Source: Gemmatimonadota bacterium (GTDB lineage: Bacteria; Gemmatimonadota; Gemmatimonadetes; Gemmatimonadales; Gemmatimonadaceae). From it: 64,000 bases of DNA. Location: assembly GCA_028287305.1 (NCBI GenBank), contig JAQBPX010000014.1, positions 124,001 through 188,000 on the forward strand. The letters run 5' to 3'. Position 1 is the first letter of the stretch. Each line of letters begins with the position of its first letter. The translations under genes were made by a program, and so were the position numbers. The notes below the pieces were generated by a model. It ran no database searches. It had not been told where the DNA came from and saw only the letters and a program-made list of their open reading frames with translations. Below, piece after piece: positions 8,425 through 16,407 of the stretch.

Positions 8425-8521
8425 CGCGCATTTCGCGGCAACAGCCGGAGGCTGCCCAGGCCGTCGCGCTTGCAGCACTTTCCAGAAGGCCATGTGAAGG
8501 CCACTTCCGAGTGCGCCTAAG
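8419..8521 (+). repeat. Weak attC-like candidate
   Basis: ATCTAGC at 8419 overlaps the stop codon of the preceding gene. It can pair with GCCTAAG at 8515-8521, allowing mismatches, across 103 bp. The layout resembles the better sites at 14.4-20.6 kb, but neither arm carries the expected AAC/GTT core, so this is only a candidate. Confidence 0.25.
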
Positions 8522-8570
8522 GTGAATGCGCTGCCCGGCAAGCTCGCGTGACGAGGCGGTTTCTCCCGGA

Positions 8571-9008
8571 ATTGCGAAACTCCAATCGGTCATTCAATGA
8601 CAAGAATGGAAGGCAAGTCGTTAACAGCAATAACGTGGACGTTCGCGGGGGCCGGACTCTGGTTTGCTGCCGTGATTCTGACGGTGACGAATCTCACCGT
8701 TACCTCACGCTACCCCGTGTTCTCGCCAGTGATACTCGCTATCCCGGCACTCCTGCTTCTGCCGCTTGCGTTGGTCGCAGCCCTGCACGCGCGCTCCCGC
8801 CCTGTGAGCCTCCTGGCGTTCGCAATCTGCACCTCAATGATGTTTATCCTCCTTGCCGAGCGAGACGTCTCCTCTCGGCTCGTCCTTTGGCGTACCTGCG
8901 CGACGCTCAGTATCGTGGCATCGATGGTCATGGTTCTGCTGTTAGGCCCGATGCTGTGACGCGCACACGCGCGCCAGCCTTGACCAGCAGCATGACGAAC
9001 GAGGCATC
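8571..9008 (+). repeat. Direct duplication, copy 2 (with 4822-5260)
   Basis: Near-identical to 4822-5260 apart from scattered substitutions and a one-base difference. The matching block extends about 25 bp before the start codon and about 50 bp after the stop, so a DNA segment rather than just a gene was copied. Confidence 0.85.
8597..8959 (+). CDS. Four-helix membrane protein
   Basis: Predicted 120 aa from ATG 8597. It has four clear hydrophobic segments and little else, so it is likely an integral inner-membrane protein. It is a close paralogue of the protein at 4848 and ends cleanly in LLLGPML. This version probably represents the intact form. No known family; the DVSSRLVLWR loop between helices 3 and 4 is shared by both copies. 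The roughly 230 bp that follow hold the tail of the duplication and nothing else recognised. Confidence 0.65.
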   Translation: MTRMEGKSLTAITWTFAGAGLWFAAVILTVTNLTVTSRYPVFSPVILAIPALLLLPLALVAALHARSRPVSLLAFAICTSMMFILLAERDVSSRLVLWRTCATLSIVASMVMVLLLGPML

Positions 9009-9187
9009 TGGACGTCGCCTGCTTACAGGGCACGCGCGACCACGCTTGTCGACGACGTCCCTAACCTCGCGTCCAACGTGGTCGCAATCCGCGATGCTTC
9101 CCTTTTTGTGATCCCCACGACTCCTCACGGGCGCTGTTGTGATTGCTTGCGGTCGCCCGATCAACTTCTCCTCCGATAGCCTACCAC

Positions 9188-9559
9188 GTGCTCGAGTTCC
9201 TCCTACCCGCCGGCTTCCTCGACGCCGAACCGCCCTATTGGTATGCCGTCGTCAGGCCTTCCGATTTGTCGTTCGCCTCGTATGACGGCGAGCCGCGACG
9301 CGCACCGCCCGACGCCGAGACTCGTGTGGTTGTCTTCGAGCCGGCAGGCGAAGGAATCGAGGGCGGCGTCTTCGTCTCCCGCTACGCCGCATCGCTCGGC
9401 TACATCACGGATTCCTGGTACCCAACGCGCGAAGCCGCCATCACCGACGTGTCGCACGAGCTCGGAGAGGAGCTGGGACCGTGGACGCCTGTTCCCGAGA
9501 GTGAGGACCACCCGGAGAGCTATGTCTTGCACCTGCTGGCACGAAATCGTTTAGAATGA
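9188..9559 (+). CDS. Hypothetical cytosolic protein
   Basis: Predicted 123 aa from the GTG at 9188 (VLEFLLPAGFLDAEPPYWY). An in-frame TTG at 9143 is an alternative. The protein is beta-rich with PPYWYAVVRP, RVVVFEPAGEG and YITDSWYPTREAAITDVSHELGEELGPW, a mix seen in small immunity-like proteins. The stop overlaps the next start (ATGA at 9556-9559), which indicates translational coupling. No family assigned. Confidence 0.6.
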   Translation: MLEFLLPAGFLDAEPPYWYAVVRPSDLSFASYDGEPRRAPPDAETRVVVFEPAGEGIEGGVFVSRYAASLGYITDSWYPTREAAITDVSHELGEELGPWTPVPESEDHPESYVLHLLARNRLE

Positions 9560-9843
9560 AATCCTCCCCGTCCAGATCCTGGAGTCAGCGCATTCGCTCG
9601 GGACTCGCCACTGCCCTGCTGGCTGTGCTTGCCGCCAGCTCAACTGCTGTTTGGCTCTGGCACTTGAGTCGCGGCGAGGGATCCGATTCGACGGCCATTG
9701 AGCTGTGTCGCGGCGGCTACGCACGCGCACGCAATGCTACGGACAGCGCAGTCGTCGATGTTCAGGTCCCCGTAATTTCCCGAGGTCAGGCGTCAGTCGC
9801 GGTGTCCTGCTCGGCACTCAAGGCCGCTGGGCGACTCAAATAG
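9556..9843 (+). CDS. Small single-pass membrane protein, paralogue of the gene at 339
   Basis: Predicted 95 aa. A basic N-terminus precedes one helix (TALLAVLAASSTAVWLWHL). An outer domain follows with Cys, GYARARNATDSAVVD and a second Cys about 30 residues on. The same order of features occurs in the protein at 339-629. The paired Cys may form a disulphide. Coupled to the preceding gene by a 4-nt overlap. Role unknown. Confidence 0.6.
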   Translation: MKSSPSRSWSQRIRSGLATALLAVLAASSTAVWLWHLSRGEGSDSTAIELCRGGYARARNATDSAVVDVQVPVISRGQASVAVSCSALKAAGRLK

Positions 9844-9886
9844 CCGCGATGCAGGTACCCCTACGCAGGCATCCCATGCATTCGCG

Positions 9887-10153
9887 ATGACAAACGATAC
9901 AGACCTGCCCGACGATCCCGCTGAACTCGAGCTCCTCCTCGAGAAGCAACTGTCACAGATCCTCGCGCAGTATCCGCCCGAGATGCGAGAGCACGCCGAG
10001 CGGACCTTTCGTCATGCGAACACTCGAATGTGGCGCAGTTCGCGAGACGAACGCTTCACCGCCGACGTCGCGGAGTTCTATCGCATTCGGCGCAAGCGGT
10101 CGAGGCTCGCCCGCCAGGCGAAAGTGGATGCGCTCATCCGTCGGGCGCCTTGA
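9887..10153 (+). CDS. Small charged helical protein
   Basis: Predicted 88 aa, highly charged and probably all-helical: acidic at the start (DTDLPDDPAELELLLEKQL) and basic at the end (RIRRKRSRLARQAKVDAL). It has no membrane segment or motif. It is the last + strand gene before two - strand genes that converge on it. Function unknown. Confidence 0.5.
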   Translation: MTNDTDLPDDPAELELLLEKQLSQILAQYPPEMREHAERTFRHANTRMWRSSRDERFTADVAEFYRIRRKRSRLARQAKVDALIRRAP

Positions 10154-10240
10154 ATCCCCCGTCCCAACTGCTACGCTGAGCTCACACGGCCGAAGCACGC
10201 CTTCATTGCGACGCCAGAATCGGGGTCCGACCTTCGAGAG

Positions 10241-10837
10241 TCAAGTAACCCACGCCTGCAACTCCTCAACGATCCTCCATCGCCGACTTCGGCGCCGCAG
10301 GATGACCCACTCGCCGCCGCCGCAGAGCATTCCGCACGTACGCTCGACGTACACGACGGCCGTGCGTCGCTCGCCTGAGAACCCGATCACTGACACTCTC
10401 ATCAGCGAGCGAGCACCCGGATAGGCCTGCCGGTACCGCTCGAAGCCTGACCGAAACTCTCCATGACGAAGGAGAGAATCGCGAACAGCTTTCGAGAAGG
10501 GCGGAAAGCTGTCGAACGCGATGGGTACTCGAGTTGGCAATGGTCCCAGCTCGTAAGGCGCTCGGCGTAGCGACGCGACGAGGCTCGGCACGATCACTCC
10601 GGGAAGTCCTACGCTGTCAATCAGCACGTGCGAGAGCGCCGCATCGCTGAGGGAGGTATCCGCCATCCACGGCTGAACCATCTTATGCGACAGCAAGATC
10701 AGTGAAGCTGAATCGCGCACGGCCAGACTGTCGAGCAGGCCAGCGTAGACCATGTCTCGGTCCGCACGCGTAATAGGGGGCGCTTTGCAGCCGAGCAGGC
10801 TCAGGGCCAGCATCGGAAGAATTCGTCGCATCATCAT
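10241..10837 (-). CDS. Predicted lipoprotein of unknown function
   Basis: Predicted 198 aa. Of three consecutive ATG codons I take the first (10837). The N-terminus RRILPMLALSLLGC ends in a standard lipobox (LLGC), so the product is probably an outer- or inner-membrane lipoprotein. The mature part is helical in the middle. It ends in a beta segment with a Cys pair (RTCGMLCGGGEWVILRR) and a C-terminal EELQAWVT. It lies 48 nt downstream of the stop of the next gene on the same strand, so they may be co-transcribed. Confidence 0.7.
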   Translation of the reverse strand: MMMRRILPMLALSLLGCKAPPITRADRDMVYAGLLDSLAVRDSASLILLSHKMVQPWMADTSLSDAALSHVLIDSVGLPGVIVPSLVASLRRAPYELGPLPTRVPIAFDSFPPFSKAVRDSLLRHGEFRSGFERYRQAYPGARSLMRVSVIGFSGERRTAVVYVERTCGMLCGGGEWVILRRRSRRWRIVEELQAWVT

Positions 10838-10885
10838 CCAAACCCCCATTCGCTCCGTCTCCAGCGAGTCCCGCAACATGGCTCT

Positions 10886-11935
10886 CTAGCGCCCCGGATC
10901 GACATACTGGCCCATCCCGTCCAGCCGCCATCCCGTGAGCACGAACGCCTCCTGATAGTACCAGTCACGCCCACCGAGCTTGCGCCAGAACACCGTGCGC
11001 ACGGGAACGAGCATGCGACGGCCTGGCCAGGTGGACGTCGCCAGCGTCAGCTGGCCGCCGGCATCCTCGCGCGGCTTGGGCGTGTGGAACAGGTACTCGA
11101 TTCCCGTCATCACCGAGTCGCCGTCGGTGTGGATGGTGCCCTCGAGGTAGGGTGCGCCGCGCTCACGCCCGCAGAATCGAATCACCGATTCACCAGTCCG
11201 TTCTCGGTCGCGACTGAACTGCTGGGCGTCGGAGAACGTCGACGTCAGGAAATGCGGGAAGTCGCTCTGCCCGAGATCGGCGTAGCGCCAATGCCATTCG
11301 CTCTCGCTGAGCGGCCGATAGTCGAGGCGATCCGAGGGGAGGCGCTTCGCGTAGGGATACCTGCCCTGCGCATCGATCGCCTTCGGAAAAGCCCATCCCC
11401 ACCACGTCTCGGCCATACGACTGTCATCGACGAACCCCACGTCAGCGGCAGGCAGATCGCCTGTCGACCGATGCCCGTGCATCCATGGGCCCACGAACCG
11501 ACCGTCCGATCCGAACGTGAAGTAAGACCGCGCCAGCTTGACGTAGGCGGCTCGCGCCGCAGGGTCATCCGGTCGCGAGCAGCCTGGCGCGCTCGCGCTG
11601 ACCACGTACTCCGGAAGCGACGCAGGCAGCGCCGAGAGCACCACGTGAATAGTATCCGCCCCGACTGACGCGACTGAGTGGCGCGCCGGCAGGAAGCCGA
11701 GTCGTCGCACGAGTACCGTGGCGGCGACGCCGGGGATTGCGCGCGGGATCACGAAGCGTCCGTCCACGCTGGTGTGGGCGGAGCCTCGCGAGCTGTCGCG
11801 TTGCCAGACCTCGACCGTCGCGCTGTAGACGGGGACGCCGTGGGAGTCCTGGACCGTGCCGCGGAGCTGGGCCGAGAGCCCTCTCAACGGGAGGGCAAGA
11901 AACACCGCCAAGGCTAGTGCCAAGCGTGGAGCCAT
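10886..11935 (-). CDS. Secreted carboxypeptidase-regulatory-like (CarbopepD_reg) domain protein
   Basis: Predicted 349 aa from the ATG at 11935, which gives a clean signal peptide (MAPRLALALAVFLALPLRGLSAQ). Upstream codons in the frame would spoil it. Residues 24-105 fit the seven-stranded carboxypeptidase-regulatory-like fold (LRGTVQDSHGVPVYSATVEVW, VDGRFVIPRAI, VLVRRLGFLPAR). This fold is frequent at the N-termini of TonB-dependent receptors and secreted proteins in Gemmatimonadota, Acidobacteriota and Bacteroidota. The remaining 240 residues are not recognised and contain no TonB barrel. Probably periplasmic or surface-exposed. Confidence 0.75.
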   Translation of the reverse strand: MAPRLALALAVFLALPLRGLSAQLRGTVQDSHGVPVYSATVEVWQRDSSRGSAHTSVDGRFVIPRAIPGVAATVLVRRLGFLPARHSVASVGADTIHVVLSALPASLPEYVVSASAPGCSRPDDPAARAAYVKLARSYFTFGSDGRFVGPWMHGHRSTGDLPAADVGFVDDSRMAETWWGWAFPKAIDAQGRYPYAKRLPSDRLDYRPLSESEWHWRYADLGQSDFPHFLTSTFSDAQQFSRDRERTGESVIRFCGRERGAPYLEGTIHTDGDSVMTGIEYLFHTPKPREDAGGQLTLATSTWPGRRMLVPVRTVFWRKLGGRDWYYQEAFVLTGWRLDGMGQYVDPGR

Positions 11936-11991
11936 GGGGCTCAATGTCCTCGCTCGGACATCGCGATGGAAGAGGCTCAACCGGCTGGGGG

Positions 11992-12008
11992 TTACGTAGC
12001 GTCTCAAT
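11992..12008 (+). promoter_or_regulatory. Copy 2 of the ACGyAGCGTCTCA element
   Basis: TTACGTAGCGTCTCAAT after a G-run lies between divergent genes, and its end is 88 nt before the SIMPL gene start at 12097. The distance matches copies 3 and 4 (91 nt each), which suggests a promoter or leader element of the + strand gene. Confidence 0.4.
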
Positions 12009-12096
12009 TTTTCGGGAGGGGTTCACAGGCCATCACGCGCGATGCATCGTAGGCGTCGAGACTTTCCCGTAGCGCACTCTCCTCCACCCCAGAACG

Positions 12097-12786
12097 ATGC
12101 GACTCCGACTCCTCCTGCTTGCCGTCCTGCCGATGCCGCTCCTGGCCCAGATGCCGCGCGACACCGTCGTGAGCGTGACCGCGACGCGCACGTCACGAAT
12201 CCCGCCCGACCGTGCCTCGTTCTATGTGATCGTGGAGGGAACGGCAGAGACGCCAGCCGACGCGAACGCGCGGGTCGATGGGAAGCTCAAGACGGTCGTC
12301 GAAGCGTTGAAGGGATTCGGGTCGCGCGTGCGACTGGATCAGCCGATCGCGTATGGTGTCGGCCCGAGCCCGTCGCCGAACGGATTCCCTGTCGCGGCCC
12401 CGGGGACGAACTTGGCGCGCTCGGTGATCCGCGTGCAACTCGATCGCCCCGAACAGACCGCGCAGGTCATCGCAGCAGCCATCGGAGCCGGCGCGGCGAG
12501 CAGCTCGTCGCTCGCGTTCGAGTCCTCCAGCGCGGATTCGGTGCGCCGCGTGCGCATCAGCGAGGCCCTCGCGGCGGCGCGTCTCGACGCGGAGGCAGTC
12601 GCTGCCGCGCTCGGCGCCCGGCTAGGCGCGCTCGTCAGCGTGTCGACGAACAGCGGCGGCAACACCTTCGGTTTCCAAACGTCGTCGACGCTGACCTTTG
12701 ATACGCGGTTTTCCAGTCAGCAGGCGCAGACGCCGGATGTCGTCGTCACCACGACGGTGACTGTGCAGTATCGAATCATTCGGTAG
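12097..12786 (+). CDS. SIMPL-domain (DUF541) periplasmic protein
   Basis: Predicted 229 aa with a signal peptide (MRLRLLLLAVLPMPLLAQ). The mature protein shows the SIMPL layout. First comes VVSVTATRTSRIPPDRASFYVIVEGTAETPADA, the usual oscillating-interaction domain opening. A long Ala-rich helix follows (RISEALAAARLDAEAVAAALGARLG), and the protein ends in VVVTTTVTVQYRI. Family members form oligomeric periplasmic assemblies and are poorly characterised. The length is normal. It sits alone, about 90 nt after a copy of the ACGyAGCGTCTCA element. Confidence 0.9.
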   Translation: MRLRLLLLAVLPMPLLAQMPRDTVVSVTATRTSRIPPDRASFYVIVEGTAETPADANARVDGKLKTVVEALKGFGSRVRLDQPIAYGVGPSPSPNGFPVAAPGTNLARSVIRVQLDRPEQTAQVIAAAIGAGAASSSSLAFESSSADSVRRVRISEALAAARLDAEAVAAALGARLGALVSVSTNSGGNTFGFQTSSTLTFDTRFSSQQAQTPDVVVTTTVTVQYRIIR

Positions 12787-12818
12787 GGCGTGGCCCTTAC
12801 GCGCGCGAGGCGAGTATA

Positions 12819-13208
12819 ATGGAAGGCCTGGGGGGCGCACTCGGCGAGGCTCTCGATCTGGCGGGCGAGTTTTTCCACTCGCTCGCGGGGGAGCCGAGCG
12901 TGCCGTCGGTTGGTACCTATCTCAGGGCGAGCCGAGAGCTTCGCCTCTCGGGCCGCGACCGTCGATCGGCGGGGGACGCGCATGGATTCGTTGTTGATCT
13001 TCCCCGCGAAAGCGAGGTGCGGGTCGTGCACCTGACAGGTATCGGGGGCGATGGGCTCTGGGTCCAACCCACCAGACCGGATGCAATCGAGCTCGTGCCG
13101 GAGGAGAGTCGCAGGTTTGCGGCGGCGTACGGGTTTGCGCTCGAGGTTTCGCCTGGACTTCTCATGGATGGCTTTGAGATCGTGTCCGAGAGCCCTAATT
13201 CGCGTTAG
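12819..13208 (+). CDS. Hypothetical protein
   Basis: Predicted 129 aa. There is no signal peptide or membrane helix. It contains a run of charged residues (SRELRLSGRDRRSAGD), a beta segment (VRVVHLTGIGGDGLWVQP) and an acidic C-terminus. The stop lies inside GCGTTAGGCC, which looks like the right end of an attC site, but no matching left arm was found. Function unknown. Confidence 0.5.
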   Translation: MEGLGGALGEALDLAGEFFHSLAGEPSVPSVGTYLRASRELRLSGRDRRSAGDAHGFVVDLPRESEVRVVHLTGIGGDGLWVQPTRPDAIELVPEESRRFAAAYGFALEVSPGLLMDGFEIVSESPNSR

Positions 13209-13270
13209 GCCACAACGAAGTACCCGTAGCTTCCCACAAGACTCCTCCACGACACTGGTCAGGCACCGAC

Positions 13271-14380
13271 ATGCTACTACAACGCACTAGACGCACGGCG
13301 TACTCGAACGTGCTGTTGTTCAGCGCCGCAGCAGCTTTAGGAAGCTCGAGTCTCGGCGCGCAGTCGCCCGTTTCGGTGGCCACTGCCTCGACCCAGCCAC
13401 TAAGCAATCAAGAGCGAATCGCGATCCGTCAGGCTGCTCGCAAGCACAGCGTGCTCGTACAAACGCAGGTCACAGAGACTACCGGAAAGCGAGGAAGTGG
13501 TTTTGTCGTTTGGCGTTCAGGAGTGGTTGCGGTCGTTCTGACGAACGATCACGTAATTCAGGGTGAAGGCGGACCCGCGCGGGCAATAACCGTCCAGCCG
13601 TTTAAGGGAACTCCACTGCTCGCTTATCCACTGACCGGAGTCCAGGACAAGGCACTTGGAGTCGACTATGCCTTTCTCGTGGTGCACGATTCTACTGGGT
13701 CGCTCGGAGAAGCTGTGGAGGTGGTCGGAGCGCCCGAAGCTGGGCAAAGGGTCATAGCAGTCGGGAACCCGCTTGACGAGGATTTCTTGATTGATGAGGG
13801 AGTCGTAAAGCGGACCGAACGCACGGCTACCGGTCAGGCGATTTATCATTCCGCTCTTATCGAGCATGGGTCAAGCGGCGGAGGGCTGTTTGATACGCAA
13901 GGACGGCTCATTGGCATCAACACGTACATCACACCGGAGCAGGATGGTATTGCTTTGGCTGTGCAGCCTCTCCTGACGCTCATAAGGTTTCATTCGGTCG
14001 TCGTCAATGCGAAGGACGATTGGCAGGATAGTGGTGTTCTGCTCACGCCAAACAGCACGGTGTATCTGATCGCAACCGGAAAGTGGAAAGTGAGCCCCTT
14101 TCTTGCCGCGTTTGAGGCGCCTGGCGTTGCAGGCTTGGAGAAATTCTCCTTCGACCGACGATTCGCCCATGGTGCTCTTCTCATGCGTGTCGGACCGAAC
14201 GGCGAAGTAGACGGCGTGACGCGTTGGTGGCAGAACAACAGCGCCCGAGCCGGGATTTTAACCTTGCAAGCACCACCAAGCACGAGCAGTCTGCGTTTTC
14301 GCATCAATGATGCGGACCTCGCCAATAACAGCGGTCGCATTACCGTTACGGTACTTGAGTGGCGCGCGCCTCCTCAGTAG
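13271..14380 (+). CDS. Secreted trypsin-like serine protease (S1-type fold)
   Basis: Predicted 369 aa with a signal peptide ending near residue 31 (AAAALGSSSLGAQS). All three catalytic positions are visible: His94 in TNDHVI, Asp132 in VDYAFLVV and Ser202 in HGSSGGGLFD, the usual GxSGG context. GSGFVVW and AVGNPL are the expected flanking strands. No PDZ domain is present; the C-terminal 130 residues form an unrecognised beta-rich domain. Base composition is lower in GC than the left flank. An attC-like site starts 35 nt after the stop, so it may be a cassette gene. Substrate unknown. Confidence 0.85.
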   Translation: MLLQRTRRTAYSNVLLFSAAAALGSSSLGAQSPVSVATASTQPLSNQERIAIRQAARKHSVLVQTQVTETTGKRGSGFVVWRSGVVAVVLTNDHVIQGEGGPARAITVQPFKGTPLLAYPLTGVQDKALGVDYAFLVVHDSTGSLGEAVEVVGAPEAGQRVIAVGNPLDEDFLIDEGVVKRTERTATGQAIYHSALIEHGSSGGGLFDTQGRLIGINTYITPEQDGIALAVQPLLTLIRFHSVVVNAKDDWQDSGVLLTPNSTVYLIATGKWKVSPFLAAFEAPGVAGLEKFSFDRRFAHGALLMRVGPNGEVDGVTRWWQNNSARAGILTLQAPPSTSSLRFRINDADLANNSGRITVTVLEWRAPPQ

Positions 14381-14414
14381 ACACTGGCGCACCCATGCTT
14401 TCTGCGCGCTTGTG

Positions 14415-14507
14415 GCATGACGTGCGTTGCACCGTCAGGCGATTTACGGAGTGCTCGCTTCGCTCGCTCCTGTTTGATTCGCCCGCAGGTAAACTTGGGC
14501 GCTAGAT
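14415..14507 (+). repeat. attC-like site A
   Basis: Right arm GGGCGCTAGAT, left arm weak (GCATGAC). The inner part GGCGATTTACGGAG...CTCGCTTCGCTCGC...TTTGATTCGCC can fold on itself and is shared almost word for word with sites D and F. The next gene starts 28 nt later. Confidence 0.6.
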
Positions 14508-14535
14508 GGCTACATGATCTCTCTTCTTCCCTCCA

Positions 14536-14826
14536 ATGATCCCTCTCGATCAAGCGATCGCAGCAGCTCAGCATTTCGTGCAATCATTCTACTCCGCCGA
14601 CGAGATCAAAACCCTCCGCCTCGAAGAGGTTGAGCTCAGCGACGATAGCCGCTTCTGGAAAATAACGCTGGGGTGGGTCGAGCCAGCCAGCCGCACGACG
14701 CAGGCCGGAGGCAACATCTTCGCGGCTGCCAGAGCCGACATAGTGCCGCTGCCTAGGGTTTACAAACAGTTCTTGGTAAACGGCGAGACCGGCCAAGTGG
14801 CGTCAATGAAGATCCGAGAGCCATAG
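14536..14826 (+). CDS. Small hypothetical protein, first gene of a two-gene cassette
   Basis: Predicted 96 aa. The opening IPLDQAIAAAQHFVQSFY and the EEVELSDDSRFWKITLGW strand pair, with an ending in NGETGQVASMKIREP, resemble a PepSY/cystatin-like small fold, but this is tentative. The stop is only 4 nt before the PIN-domain gene, so the two are coupled. It could be an antitoxin, although no DNA-binding motif is visible. Confidence 0.65.
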   Translation: MIPLDQAIAAAQHFVQSFYSADEIKTLRLEEVELSDDSRFWKITLGWVEPASRTTQAGGNIFAAARADIVPLPRVYKQFLVNGETGQVASMKIREP

Positions 14827-14830
14827 TCTG

Positions 14831-15304
14831 ATGTGGACGCGGGCCGCGCTCGTTGATACCAGTCTTCTGCTGGTTCTTATCGTAGGATTGGTGGAGCGAT
14901 CCCTAATCGGGCGCTTTAAACGAACCGATACCTACTCCGAGGGTGACCTCGACCTCCTCGTAGGAGAGCTCCGTGACTTTGATCGTCTCATAACCACCCC
15001 GACTATTCTCGCGGAGGTGAGCAACCATCTCGGTCAGCTTCGCCAACCCGCTCGCGAAGAGGCTCGTCTGCGACTGGCCTCGATGGTTTTCAATTGGCAC
15101 GAACAATACGAAGTGAGCTCCGCGCTGATGACAGACGCTGAGTTCACTCGAATCGGGCTAACGGATGTCGCCATCTGTGATGCGGCGGCTCGCGCGCACA
15201 CGGTCTTTACGGCCGACTTTGATCTATACACGACCCTAGCACGCCGCGGATTCACAGTTGTCAATTTCAACCATCTCCGATCGGCCCGGTTCGGTCTCCA
15301 GTAG
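14831..15304 (+). CDS. PIN-domain protein (predicted RNase toxin)
   Basis: Predicted 157 aa. The four acidic positions of the PIN nuclease fold can be placed: Asp9 (ALVDTSLL), Glu62 (TPTILAEVSNHL), Asp112/Asp117 (LTDVAICDAA) and Asp129 or 131 (FTADFDLY). The length is usual for VapC-like proteins, though the N-terminal insertion (residues 20-50) is longer than typical. PIN proteins are mostly ribonuclease toxins paired with a small upstream antitoxin, and the gene at 14536 is the only candidate. An attC-like site begins 5 nt after the stop. Confidence 0.85.
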   Translation: MWTRAALVDTSLLLVLIVGLVERSLIGRFKRTDTYSEGDLDLLVGELRDFDRLITTPTILAEVSNHLGQLRQPAREEARLRLASMVFNWHEQYEVSSALMTDAEFTRIGLTDVAICDAAARAHTVFTADFDLYTTLARRGFTVVNFNHLRSARFGLQ

Positions 15305-15309
15305 CGGCC

Positions 15310-15405
15310 ATCTAACCAAGGCTGAAGCTGGCAGGAATTTGTTGAGTTATCGCGGGTGCTCCGCCACCTTTGAGACGTCACTGCAGCATAGCTGGGGCGT
15401 TGGCG
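15310..15405 (+). repeat. attC-like site B
   Basis: Left arm ATCTAAC fits the RYYYAAC consensus and begins 5 nt after the previous stop codon. Right arm GCGTTGGC. Total 96 bp. The next start (GTG 15454) is 48 nt downstream. Confidence 0.6.
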
Positions 15406-15453
15406 AGCTACGGGCCATTCTCCCTCACAGACATTCACCCAGTCGGGTTCCTA

Positions 15454-16365
15454 GTGGCTGACGACGTGCTGGCGAACGACGTAGAGGGCGCGGCGAACCG
15501 CCCGGCCTGTTTCGTTATCATGCCGATATCGGATCCGGAGTCGTACTCCGCTGGCCATTTCCGACGCGTGTATGAGTTTCTGATCAAGCCCGCGTGCAAT
15601 CGAGCGGGGTTTCAACCGATACGTGCAGACGATGTCTATCAGGCTAACCACATCGTGTTGGATGTCCTCCAGCGACTGCTTCACGCGGATATGGCAATCT
15701 GCGACCTAAGCGCTCGCAATCCCAATGTGTTTTATGAGCTTGGGATGCGTCAGGCGTTCAATAGACCTGTCACGCTAATCAAGGACCTGCGCAGTCCGCG
15801 GGTATTTGACATTCAGGGCCTACGCGACATCGAATACGATGAGGGGCTGCGGGTTGATACTATTGAGCCAACAATAGAAGCCGTCGCGGAATCTCTGGCG
15901 AACACCTGGAGGTCTGCCGCGGAGGCGGGCGGCCAGGTCAACTCGCTAGTACAGCTGCTCGGGCTGCATGCGGCGACTCCTCCCCAACTCAAGGCGCTGT
16001 CCCCAGAGGGCAGTCTTGTGCTCGCGGCCGTTTCGGACTTGTCGAAGCGGATGTCTCTGCTTGAACGCGCGGTTCGCGAACCGAACCTCAGGCAGGGTGG
16101 ATTGCTGCAGATGTCCGACGCCGCCATGGCGGCCGTGCGAAGCGAATCGATCGCTTCGATCGCCGAAGCACTCCAGGAGCTGTCTGCTACTCCAAGCTTC
16201 ACGGAGGGTCAACGCATCTGTCACCGGAAATTCGGCAACGGGACAGTCCTAGGTTCGTCTGGTTTCGGTCGTGACGAAAAAGTCAAAATAGACTTCGACG
16301 ACGAGCCCACCGGTCGGAAGACACTGATTGTGCAACACGCACATTTACAGCTACTCAACGAGTGA
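15454..16365 (+). CDS. Nucleoside-deoxyribosyltransferase/TIR-like protein with C-terminal tudor-like domain
   Basis: Predicted 303 aa from GTG 15454. Residues 18-130 carry the hallmarks of the nucleoside-deoxyribosyltransferase-like/TIR-like Rossmannoid fold: FVIMPISD, a helix pair, ADMAICDLSARNPNVFYELG (residues about 78-97) and PVTLIKD. Such domains occur in nucleotide-metabolising defence effectors. A helical linker follows. Residues about 258-303 (FGNGTVLGSSGFGRDEKVKIDFDD) match the small SH3/tudor-like domain found at the C-terminus of UvrD-type helicases. Fusing the two is unusual. Sits as a cassette between attC-like sites B and C, with one further gene downstream. Confidence 0.75.
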   Translation: MADDVLANDVEGAANRPACFVIMPISDPESYSAGHFRRVYEFLIKPACNRAGFQPIRADDVYQANHIVLDVLQRLLHADMAICDLSARNPNVFYELGMRQAFNRPVTLIKDLRSPRVFDIQGLRDIEYDEGLRVDTIEPTIEAVAESLANTWRSAAEAGGQVNSLVQLLGLHAATPPQLKALSPEGSLVLAAVSDLSKRMSLLERAVREPNLRQGGLLQMSDAAMAAVRSESIASIAEALQELSATPSFTEGQRICHRKFGNGTVLGSSGFGRDEKVKIDFDDEPTGRKTLIVQHAHLQLLNE

Positions 16366-16407
16366 GATGACATCGACGCGGGACTACGCGGTGCAGCCCG
16401 CCAACGA

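Noticed and set aside
13203-13209. GCGTTAGGC at the end of the 12819 gene as an attC right arm
   Set aside because: The only sequence upstream is coding, with no matching left arm; kept out of the site list.
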